Source: Sanguinoderma infundibulare (lineage: Eukaryota > Basidiomycota > Agaricomycetes > Polyporales > Polyporaceae). From it: 64,000 nucleotides of DNA. Location of the stretch: NCBI GenBank assembly GCA_032821775.1, contig JAVLRN010000012.1:1798001-1862000 (forward strand). The letters are read 5' to 3'. The stretch's first letter is position 1; each line of letters begins with the position of its first letter. Under the pieces are notes generated by a model. The model made no database searches and was not told the origin of the DNA. It saw only the letters and a program-made list of their open reading frames with translations. A program made the position numbers and the translations under genes. Below are positions 46,038-55,797 of this stretch, one piece after another.

Positions 46038-48547
46038 ATGCGGAAAGAGCGTGCTAGCCCTCGTTCGGCCGCGATGTCCGTCTCGAGCTACACAAGCCCG
46101 CAACATGCAGCCCAGCAATATGACATGAGCAGCTACCTCCGCCACCCATCCTCGTCCCCCGTGATGCAACGCGCGTCGATTGCCCAAGCCGCTCCGAGCG
46201 CGACTCCTTTCAAAGCTCCCGCGCACAAGCACGCCCACCATCTGCATTCGATTCCGCCGCGGGAGAAGTCGACGCGCACGCTGATCATCGACCATTTGCT
46301 GTGGGTCCATGGACGGACGCGCTTCGCGCAAGCGAGGGCGGAGCTGGGGATGACTGACCGCACAGGGGGCCGCCCCTCGCCGAACTACGCCCACCGCGAG
46401 CGCCCGGAGAACTATGAGGAGGACGAGGAGGTGTACAGCGACGGGGAGGACGTCCGCGTGTTGAGTGCGCGCGAAGGAGGACCGGAGCATACACATGGGG
46501 ATGACGAGGATGAGCGATTGGAGCAGCAAGACCTCGCACTCTCGCGCCGCCTCCGCCAGCGCGCGGAGAGCGTCGAGAAGGTCGCGACGGCCATGCTCGA
46601 CCAGCCTCCTGAGGTGCGGCCGACGCACCCGGACGATATCCTCGACCCTCCGACGTCGCCTTCCCTCCAGCCGCAGAACACCCACCCGCACCAGCACAAA
46701 CTTCCGAACGGCGTGCGTCTTCGCCTGACGCTCGCGACGGTCATTAACGACTTCTTTTCCCGCCGCGCCCCCGACCCGCCCAGCAGGGTACCTGTCAGAC
46801 CGAATGACCCCAACATTCCCGCCTCAGCTGTCCTCCCTTCCGCCCTCGTTCCGCTCGCTGGCCTGTCCAACGCCGCGTTGCTACCCGGGATGCCCCGGTC
46901 GCCTCGCAAACCGGTCCCGAGCGAGTACATTCGGTCCCTATACGCGATCGGCTCGGACCCCGACACGTCGAATTCGCCGCCGTCGCTGCGCTGCCCGCGC
47001 CACCTGCACATGGGATGCGAAATTTGCGTCGAAGCGAAGGCTCAGTTCGCGGTGCGCCCCGGCCAGTCGTCGCGCGGGCGGCCCACGTCAGCTCGCGCCG
47101 GGTCGCAGACGTCCGGCAGCAGTCCTGGAGACGCGGGGTCTCCTGGCAGCGGGCCTGTCCTCGCCACTGGCGTCACCGGCTGGCAGGACGGGAGCGGGAT
47201 CGGGTCGGGGCTCGCACGCCCTGGACTGAAGGGCACCGTGCTCCGCCGGCCGTCGATGCCCAATGGGATCCCTATGCGGAACGGGCACATGCCGACGATG
47301 TTCAACACGAAGCTTGCGGAGCTCATCCCTCGGTTCATGCGATTGAGCGCGCTTGTGGCTATGGAGCTCGGGCGAGAGGCGACCGAAGACCGCGCGTCGG
47401 TCGACGGCGGGGACCATCGAGAAGAGGACGGCGTCGTTGCGGGCTCGTCGTCGTCGTCGAATGGGCACGTGCCTGGAGCGCCGCCTACGCCGCGCCCTAT
47501 GGGGTCACCGCACACGTCTCCTCGCGTGTCTGCGCAGAGGAACCCGTCGGACACGGTGTTCTACCTCTCCAACGCTTTTAGGCCGTCGAGAGAGTGGTAT
47601 TATATCTTCGCTGGACTGCTCACGCGGGCGGTGTTGGAGGGATACCTGACGGCGCATTGGCATGGAATCGAACCGCTGGAGGTCCTGCTTGGGGTCGGCC
47701 TCGCGATGTCACCTGGGCGTCCCCCGCGGCCTCCTAACAGCGTTGCATCGAGCTCGTCGGGCGCTGCGGCTGGTCGGGCCAGCGGCGGCGATGACCCCGA
47801 GTTTACTGAATTCGACCCGGACGACCTCCCGGAGCTGGACGAGGCTACGAAGGTCTTATTTCCATCCCTCCGTGAACCGATGGGTGGAGGTCAAGTCCCT
47901 ATTTACTATGCGCGCGAAGGCGCGGAGCTTGAGTACGAGCTTGAGATGACTGAGCGGTTGGCGCGGGTCAGTCTTTGGTTTATATGCTATCACAGCAGTG
48001 TCCTGACGTTGTGGGTTAGTTCTATGCTCTTCCGTCGTCGACCCCGGACATAGCAACACACATGGAGGATCTCGCGTGGCAATTCCCTGCTGAAGCGGTT
48101 GAACGTGCTGCCGTTCGTTTTTGCGAGGCCATCGCGCGCTGGCGTGGTAAGCCGGAACTGGAGACTGTACGTTCGCAGGCTTTGGGTTCGGTACGGTGTA
48201 TTGACTGCTCATGTTTCTCGCAGTATAAAACGGCGTCCTGGATCGTCGGCGCCAAGGAACACGGTCAAGCCTCTGCCAGCGCCGCTAACGGGGCAGCGTC
48301 TGGCAGTACCGGTGCCATGTCGATCGAGTCGCTGGTGCACTCGAATCCCACCAGCCCGACCGCGTCCACCTTGCCCACACCTGCGTCTACTCGACCGACA
48401 GATGCTGTCGCGCGACGCAGGCCCGCTATCGAGCGGTACTTCACGATGCCCCCGAGCTTCACGCTCCAGGGACGGAAGAGGAGGAGAGACGAGTCGGATA
48501 GAGGGGATGAGATGCGGAGGGCCCTGCCACCGCCTGCATTCGGGTGA
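46038..48547 (+). CDS. Conserved protein of unknown function with CxxHxHxxCxxC motif
   Basis: Three exons (46038-47966, 48020-48166, 48224-48547) give 799 residues. An internal start at 46074 (MSVSSYTS) would remove 12 residues and is equally plausible. Ordered segments are TRTLIIDHLLWVHGRTRFAQ (about residue 78), a helical region SRRLRQRAESVEKVATAML, GVRLRLTLATVINDFFSRR, and a cluster LRCPRHLHMGCEICVEAK that could bind zinc. Further on are AELIPRFMRLSALVAMELGR and FRPSREWYYIFAGLLTRAVLEGYLTAHWHGIEPLE. The C-terminus has EDLAWQFPAEAVERAAVRFCEAI, then a Ser/Thr-rich tail ending in a basic patch RKRRRDE and APPPAFG-like residues. I recognise no catalytic domain. The basic tail suggests nuclear location. 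Confidence 0.8.
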
Positions 48548-50451
48548 TATATCTGCGGTGACCGTTTCTTGGCTACTGGTACAGAAGATTGGATTGGACA
48601 TTACTGCGATAGTTATTCTTATTGTATGGTGAGTCGTGTGCGTCCGTTCAATTTTCTCGCATGTGTGTTGATTGCTGTCTCTCAGCTTTCGTTGGAAATG
48701 TATTGCGTTGCGTCGCGACTCGTAAATCATCGGCGTTTGTCCGATAGTGTACTCTTACCGATGTCTGTGCTGAATAGCCTGTAGCCTCACAGAATGCGAA
48801 CGGGGCTCTATAAGAGCTGATGACTAACTGTTTCCGAATGTCTATGCCATTTCTTACCTCGATATCATAGGAGAGAACACAGGCCGTACATCCGGCCCAA
48901 GTCTTTCGTCTGGCAACGCCGCTTCAACGAGCAGTTCTGATCGTGGGATTAGCACTCCCCCCGCTGCATGCGGCATGAATAGTTGGGAGTCGGGACGGGA
49001 AGTGGACAGTTTACGGGACGCCGCGTTATCCAAGAGCCGTAAGCTTCTAGCTAAGCCCTACCCCTCGCTTGGTTGTACCCCACCTTGGTCGGTACGAGAC
49101 TACCCTACCATTGCCTGCAGAATCGGCTAGTGACATAACTTTCCGTCCCTAGGCTTTTGACTAGTGAGTGAATTCTGCTCCCCGAGTTGTCACGTTTATA
49201 TCACCAGGAACGGCCGGACTTCCGCAAACCTAAACATTATCCGATGATTCCGGACACCGAGCGGAATGCGCGCGGTTTGGAAGGTGGGCTCGGCTACGTT
49301 TGCGGAAACCCGTCCGCGTCTCGTGCGTGCGGGAGAAGTGATCTTGGCCAGGTTCGTACGCAGGATGCTCCTTTCGATGTGCGTCCCGCGTCCGCTGACT
49401 GCGATCCTGTCGGAAGTCGTCCCTATGTCCAAAGAGATGGTGCGTGCTTTGCGGCACATTTGGGCTTACATGGTTGCGGTAACCGGGGACACCACAACAG
49501 GTCTTTTCGCCCCTGTTTTCGGGCTTACGTCGGTTTGCGTAACTTGAACTTGTTCCAACATCTATCTGAACATACGTCCTCCATTATTTTGGCGCCTGGA
49601 GTCCTGGATGGGTGAGGACAAGCTCTAGTCATGGTAAGTAATCAATCGAGATCGGAGTACACGCCGTCCACTGTCCAACTGGGAGGTCGTCATTGATGTC
49701 TCTCGGCTCAACTGCAAATACGTCTGCGGTGTCTACGCTGCGACTTTACCTGAGAGGCTGACGAGGGTTTGAGAAGGCAACGTGATCTAAGGTACGTGCA
49801 AATGCCTTCATCGATGGACAGTACTTAAGATGGCAACGTACAGTACAGGTAACTGCAGTGGTCATCGCATCATCCCGTGAATGACATGGTCACAAATAGT
49901 GTGCGAAAGGTGAGCCGCGGTGTGTACCTTTGCTGTATCCTGATTCATCTGGCAACTTCTCCGCATTGTCCGCGACAGAAGAATCTAGCGGTTCAGACGC
50001 ATCGTTGATTATCTGATCGGGCTCCAACGTTAACAATGACTCCTTCGGATTCCTTGGGAGCCCGTAACCTAGTGCCCGCATGAACCTAAAGATGACATTC
50101 GAACCAATGGGCGCCCCGTTCATCCTTCCGAAAAGCACATCGCCGACGGTGAGGTGCAGGGCTTGGTTTGTAAGTTCATTTGTATTGATGCCCCAATGAG
50201 GAAGGATACAATGTACTGCGTCTTACGAGGAACCCCGCAGGATCAGGGACGGTTGCCTACCATATGCATCTCCGCCAAGACCTTGTTCGGCATGAGAAGT
50301 CACTCTGTTCGATTTGCCTTGGATCATAATGAACGGACGCGTCCTCAAGTTCTCACTACGGTCTTGGCCCATTGGGGTGCTTCATTAAAGCGTGGCGGAG
50401 ACAACTGGAGTCCGAAATTTTCCCCACTACGCCATTGCCACTGCAGTCGGT
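48548..50451. other. Intergenic, possibly with unidentified fragments
   Basis: No complete gene is seen. A minus-strand frame 49890-50138 reads like real protein (DVLFGRMNGAPIGSNVIFRF.., ALGYGLPRNPKESLLTLEPDQ) but I cannot place it. Overlapping frames on both strands at 49187-49615 are unassigned. Confidence 0.35.
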
Positions 50452-51395
50452 ATGCCAAAGGATGGTCGTATTCCCTTCCAGTGGTGCGGCGATGTCTACG
50501 AGACCTACTACAAAGTCTTCGGCGACCTCCAGAATCGCGTCCGACCACCCGTCATCATCGTCCACGGCGGTCCCGCGGTAGTAGATGACTATCTCCTCCC
50601 CCATACCGATCTCGTCATGCGGTCTTATCCCGTCATATTCTACGACCAGATCGGCATCGCACGGTCTACCCACCTGACGACTCAGCAGCTCTCTGTCCTG
50701 AGCATCGACTTCTTCGTTGACGAACTGGTCAACCTCCTTGAATACCTTGATGTTCAAGACCAGTTCCACCTTATCGGGCACCAGTGGGGAGGGATACTCG
50801 CAGCGGAGTTCGCTATGCGACGGCAACCTGAAGGGCTGCAGCGATTGGTGCTGGTCAGCACACCATCCTCCATTGCCCTCTGGTCCCGATCGCTCGAAGA
50901 TACCTTGAAGTCCTTTCCGCCGCAGGTCAGACGAGCAATCGCCGGAGGACCCGGAATCGACAACGACGGTTTCTGGGATGCGGTTTTGGAGTACACCGCC
51001 TCCCATGGCTGCCGCGTAGATCCTCTCCCCCAGGAGTTCGTGAACGCCATCGCCGCCAAACACGGCGAAAACGGGGACCCTACATTGTATCAGATAGAGT
51101 CAGCGTGGCATCTCTGTCTAGCTTTCGCACGTCTACTCACCTTGCTCATTGTGCCTGCAGTCTTCTAAAAGAATGGTCCATCACGGACCGTGCACACCTC
51201 GTCCACGTGCCGACACTCGTCGTGAACGGCCGATACGACGTCGTGCAGGACTACGTCGCAGCTGGATTGGTGGAGGGCATCCCGGATTCGGAGTGGATCA
51301 AGTTTGAAGATTCGAGCAGCGCGCCATTTTGGGAGGAAAGAGCGGAGTATATGAGGTTGGTTGCGAGGTTCCTTGGCGACAATTGTTATATGTGA
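50452..51395 (+). CDS. Proline iminopeptidase-type alpha/beta hydrolase, active site lost (copy 1)
   Basis: Exons 50452-51098 and 51161-51395 give 293 residues. The fold is clear: TYYKVFGDL, the oxyanion-loop HGGPA (38-42), PVIFYDQIGIARSTHL, cap helices, and the C-terminal VPTLVVNGRYDVVQDYV with the acid Asp. However, the nucleophile elbow reads GHQWGG, with Gln111 in place of the catalytic Ser. The His position reads SSSAPFWEE, with Ser269 where His belongs. The paralogue at 52974-53917 has GHSWGG and SSHTPFWEE at the same places. The frame is open over its whole length, so this looks like a maintained pseudoenzyme rather than debris, or a very recent loss. A longer N-terminus from 50392 is possible. 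Confidence 0.85.
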
Positions 51396-51827
51396 TGCCC
51401 TCGGCCTCGGAGGTCACTATGCAGGTGTGGACAAGGCTTTTTAGGCTGAGGCGACCGCCTTCGGGTCCGTCTGTCCCGATGGTCGTCATGTAAGAGGTAC
51501 GATACATCATTAATGTCCTTCTCGAGCTCATTTCGAGTGGCAATTCACAGGGAGTCGACGATTGTACAATTCCTCCACCTCGCGAATGAGGTACTCCGAC
51601 CGCGACGATTGCATTAAGTATTTGCCGGTGGCCCGACTGTTTCGTGAGGCTAGTTGTCGTTCCCGTCCGCAACCTTTCGGTGAGTAAAGTCCTGACTTCT
51701 GGAAGCGTCATGTGTCCCGCGCCGCCCAGCGATACCTTCTCTCACTGAGCTCTCGACTCACATCTTCCCGCTGATATTCGAACTGCGGCCGCTCTCAATG
51801 CTTCTCTTAGTATAGCGCTTGACTGTG

Positions 51828-52178
51828 ATGACGACGCTCAAGAGCTACACCGAAACGAAGGTAATGCTGAGATTCGGTTCTACCCAGTGGTTGCTGTCAA
51901 CGCGCTGTCATCCGCAGGCCCGGACCGCCCACGTCTCTTGCATGGCGGAGACCATTGGCGATTTCAATGTAAGTCGTATTGCAATCGGGGGTGCGTCTCC
52001 AAGTCTGAAGATCCTCTCACAGGTATCTGTCTATAAAGCTATGAGTTACTATCTGGTAGCGGGAACTGGTCAGCTCAAAGCGCCTCCCCCATCCGCCGGG
52101 CATTTCGAGATGGCAGTATTGATAAAACATACGGAGAGCGAAGCAGATGCGAAGGCGTCAGAACCAGCTGCAAAGTAG
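51828..52178 (+). CDS. Small spliced gene candidate, unknown function
   Basis: Three short exons (51828-51860, 51918-51968, 52023-52178) join in phase 0 through two typical introns (57 nt GTAATG..CAG and 54 nt GTAAGT..CAG) to 79 residues starting MTTLKSYTETK. The protein has a hydrophobic, Tyr-rich middle (VSVYKAMSYYLVAGTG) and an acidic/Ala-rich tail ending EPAAK. No family is recognised and there is no signal peptide. Support rests only on the consistent splice signals and frame; it could be chance. Confidence 0.4.
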   Translation: MTTLKSYTETKVMLRFGSTQWLLSTRCHPQARTAHVSCMAETIGDFNVSRIAIGGASPSLKILSQVSVYKAMSYYLVAGTGQLKAPPPSAGHFEMAVLIKHTESEADAKASEPAAK

Positions 52179-52973
52179 TGCCTCCCGCGATGTCACTGTA
52201 TGTAGTTAGTAACGCCGCCGTTAACATGTGTTTGCGGGTTGCTATGCTGCGATTCTAGGTTTCTCTATCCTTGAGCCATTGGAGTGGGTGGAGACAAGAT
52301 TAGCAAGCGGAAGAAGGTAGTTGTGGACGATACGCGGCCGGTGGGTGCAGCTCAAGTACTCAAGCCTCATCAAGCTCAAGCCTATGATGGCCGGACTAAG
52401 TACTAGCTATAGTATGAAGTTACCGCTGGGCTTCTTGTTCGGCAGTCAGTCATACGTTATTCGAATCATGAAGGGACACAGAAGTGCCCAATGCGAACGT
52501 CAGATGAATTTTGCTTCTGAGGCTTCTTCAATCTTGGCGGAGCAAGCCAGCGGTGGTTTTGTCACGGTAATCGGAGGCGGTTCCAGCGTTCAGCAAGTTC
52601 AAGCGCCGTCGATCGTGATTGGGCGGCTCCACCTGTTCCTTCCTTCCTCTCATGGTTTCAGCACGCCGCTTGCTCTGAGTCGCCCTTGTACACACGATCT
52701 TCCCATTTGGTCTCTGAAGCAGTACTAAAATTGGACGCTGTCGACGCTACGGCAGTTTAAGTGATAACATTTGTGCACTGTGCAGACTTGCGAGTCAATT
52801 ATTAACACACATCGGAGGAGTAAGTGGAAGTAGCTGTCCAGGCTCAAGACCCACTTACGTTTATTACAAGTTGGCATAGACGTCAGTGGTCTTTCACGCT
52901 GGAGGATCCTTGTCAGTGGCCTGACGAGCAAGCTCCTACTTGTCAACTCGAGCTGACCTCGACTCCACAAGAA
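52179..52973. other. Intergenic, no supported gene
   Basis: The plus-strand frame at 52321-52728 starts with a non-ATG codon and matches nothing. It probably contains the promoter of hydrolase copy 2. Confidence 0.4.
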
Positions 52974-53917
52974 ATGACAGGGAGAGACGGTCACATCCCC
53001 TTTTTCTACCAAGGTCAGGTCTTTCTGACCTATTACAAAGTCATCGGGAACCTCGAGAATCGTACGCGCACCCCAATCGTCGTCATTCACGGCGGACCAG
53101 GGCTCGCTCACGATTACCTTATCCCCCATGTCGATCTCACCGCCATCTACTCTTATCCCGTCGTATTCTACGACCAAACTGGGAACGCACGGTCCACTCA
53201 CCTTTCGGGCGAGCAGGCCCCTCTCCTCGGGGTCGAGCTCTTCGTCTGCGAGCTAGCGAACGTTCTGGAGCAATTAGGAATTCAAGACGAATACCACCTC
53301 ATCGGACACTCTTGGGGCGGCATGCTCGCGTCTGAGTTCATCGTGCGAAGACACCCCAAGGGGCTGAGGCGCCTCGTCCTCACGAATACACCCGCCGCCG
53401 TTGCGCTCAGGATCCAGTCCACCAACGAGCTACTGAAGGAGTTCCCGCAGGCCGTGCAGGACGTCTTACAGAATGGAGAGGCGGAGGGCAGCCAGGGATG
53501 GTGGGATGCGATGATGGCGTTCTACGCCCAGCACGGCTGCCGCGTGCAGCCATTCCCTCAAGAGTTCGTCAATACATACGCCAATGCTTTCGGGATCAAC
53601 GGAGATTGCACTGTAGCCAAGGCGGGGTAAGTCATGGATCATCTTGTCGAACCGCGACACGCACTGATTCGGTCTCAATCCTTCGCATATCCAGCGTGAC
53701 GAGGGAATGGTCTATTGTGGACCGCGTGCACGAGATCGACGTGCCGACGCTCATCGTGAACGGTCGGCATGACTTTATACAAGACTACGTGACCGAAGCA
53801 TACATCAAGGGGATCCCAGGCGCGAAGTGGGTCAAGTTCGAAGAATCGAGCCATACGCCGTTCTGGGAGGAGAGGGAAAAGTATATGGACGCGGTGGCTG
53901 GGTTCTTGGGCGAATAA
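52974..53917 (+). CDS. Proline iminopeptidase-type alpha/beta hydrolase (copy 2, active site intact)
   Basis: Exons 52974-53626 and 53695-53917 give 291 residues. All hallmarks are present: YYKVIGNL, HGGPG (about 39-43), PVVFYDQTGNARSTHL, nucleophile elbow GHSWGG (Ser about 113), VPTLIVNGRHDFIQDYV with the acid Asp, and SSHTPFWEE with the catalytic His about 271. Members cleave N-terminal proline or related amino-acid amides, and in fungi are often annotated as prolyl aminopeptidases or L-amino-acid amidases. No signal peptide is seen, so a cytosolic enzyme is likely. It is a tandem duplicate of the gene at 50452, with the conserved intron at the equivalent place, and lies tail-to-tail with the PrpF gene (142 bp apart). 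Confidence 0.92.
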
Positions 53918-54059
53918 AGGGAGACTTGCGCAGGTTATATAGATACAGGCAAATTTGTTCTGCGAGCTTGTGTACGGAAAATGTTTCATCACGTCTGCAA
54001 AGCGCTATATCAGTACGAGTAGTCGGCCGCATTTCAGCACTCACCCATAACCAAAGCAA

Positions 54060-55274
54060 TCACCACCACACCACGCCCTTCATGAGCCTCCGTCCCGTCC
54101 TCACCACCTGCGCGTTGAGAACTGTTCCATCCGCACCAAACTGCGCACCGACATCGACAGTCCCTCCGGGATGGCGCATCCTAACCAACCCCGAGTGGTC
54201 CGGAGAGAGGCCTCTCCGCCTGCGTGTTCTCGTCACGATGTCGTTCGCGAGCGTCCCCTTCACACCGGCCGCGACTCCAAGACAGAGTCCAACCGTCATA
54301 GGCACAGCCTTGTGTAGGACACCCATGGAGAATGCATGTATGACGATGTCGGCATCGTCGTCTGCGTCGGGCTCGGAAAGGATAGCGATCTTGGGCTGAG
54401 CCTTCGCCGAGGGGTTTAGACCCATATGGATCGCGCCACCCCCACGGATGGCTTCAACGAGTTCCATGACGTCCGGTTGAGCAAGATCATCCAGACTGAG
54501 CCTCCCGCGCCCGATGCTTGGGCCGACTTTCGCGAAGTGCTCCAAAGTAACGAAGACGGTCGGGTTTGTTGCGTCGACAAGGGAAGCGAGTATCCTTAAG
54601 GGCTGAACTTCAGGGCCCGAAGAGTACTGAATGTCGTCAACAGGAGAACCAGTAGGGAGCAGTTTGCCGGTGCGGGCCCCTCCTGGGTTGACGAATTGGA
54701 GGACGATACGGGAGGCCAGCCCGGGTACGCCGGCCATCTCAACGTCTGGGCGGTCGAGGTCCGCGACACCCGAAGAGGATATCGGGAACGTGGTGTCGAT
54801 AACTTTGGACGTGTTGGTATTGAACGACCGGACGGTTGCGGAGGTCCCGAGTCTGGGCGAACACAGACCCTCGTCGAGAGCGAAGACACCGATCATGCTG
54901 GAGAGGTTGCCACAGTTTCCGGACAAGTCGAGCTCGCCATCTTCAATGCCGACTTGGACGAAGGTGTAGTCAACGTCAACGTCGCTATCGGGAGACGAGG
55001 GCGGGCCAACGACGCAGATCTTGGATAAGCTCGAGACGCCTCCGCCCATGCCGTTGAGCTGGCGACGATACGCAGGATCAGGAGAGCCCATGATGCCCTG
55101 GAAGATGGGCTTCCAGTCATTCGGATCCTCGGGTAGGTCTGAACGCTTGAGAAAGATGCCCTTGGACGTGCCTCCGCGAAGGAACGTAGCAGGAAGGGGG
55201 TTGGCTACGCGGGATAGGAAGCGCCTTTGTGACATTTTGCGAGTTACCCTCGCATACTGCAATGCGGACAGCAT
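54060..55274 (-). CDS. PrpF-family isomerase (methylaconitate isomerase-like)
   Basis: A single-exon gene of 404 residues from 55274, or 391 from the Met at 55235. The longer start adds an Arg-rich, acid-free segment (MLSALQYARVTRKMSQRRFL) that could target mitochondria. The family is clear from ATFLRGGTSKGIFLKRSDLP, GMGGGVSSLSKICVVGPPS, VDVDYTFVQVGI, LDLSGNCGNLSSMIGVFA, FVNPGGARTGKLLPTG and the tail LVRMRHPGGTVDVGAQF. PrpF proteins have the diaminopimelate-epimerase fold and isomerise 2-methylaconitate in the methylcitrate route of propionate breakdown; relatives act on oxalomesaconate-type substrates. The substrate here is not decidable from sequence. An upstream frame extension to 55454 is probably leader. 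Confidence 0.93.
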   Translation of the reverse strand: MLSALQYARVTRKMSQRRFLSRVANPLPATFLRGGTSKGIFLKRSDLPEDPNDWKPIFQGIMGSPDPAYRRQLNGMGGGVSSLSKICVVGPPSSPDSDVDVDYTFVQVGIEDGELDLSGNCGNLSSMIGVFALDEGLCSPRLGTSATVRSFNTNTSKVIDTTFPISSSGVADLDRPDVEMAGVPGLASRIVLQFVNPGGARTGKLLPTGSPVDDIQYSSGPEVQPLRILASLVDATNPTVFVTLEHFAKVGPSIGRGRLSLDDLAQPDVMELVEAIRGGGAIHMGLNPSAKAQPKIAILSEPDADDDADIVIHAFSMGVLHKAVPMTVGLCLGVAAGVKGTLANDIVTRTRRRRGLSPDHSGLVRMRHPGGTVDVGAQFGADGTVLNAQVVRTGRRLMKGVVWW

Positions 55275-55797
55275 CCTGAGATGGCCATTATTATGTGGTC
55301 TGCCGATGCAGATGAAGCATCGTACCTGCGATGATGAGAGTCTCTCGCAACGTTGCACCGCAGGCCGTCGGTGGCATTTGGGGAAGGCGCTAATGTCGGT
55401 ATCCACCGGCCCGGGTGCCCAGCCCATGGCACCAAAGACCGTCGAACCATTCAATCTTCAACGCTTTGATTCTTCCGAAGCTGATGTACTGGCGCATCTA
55501 ATCCTAGGTTTTAAAGCAGTGGATACGAACGGTTCAGGTGGTCGACGTCCAGTAGACGACGAAATCCAACCGACAATACGTCCCCCCAGACGACCTCAGC
55601 GCGTCACGGTGAACATCGTTCGTTATAGTACAGGAAATAGAAGCCGGCGCGTACGTTGCATATTGACTTAATTGTAGCATTATATGAATATCGTAACCGC
55701 AACCACGCCGGGTCCGGTTGTCGTTGACGACGATGCGAAGGTCGTCTAGAACCCCTTTCCCTTTCAGAAGTGCTATATGCACTCGAAGCTGCTAGCA

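Noticed and set aside
52321..52728. 135-codon plus-strand frame
   Set aside because: Starts with a non-ATG codon and has no recognisable content.
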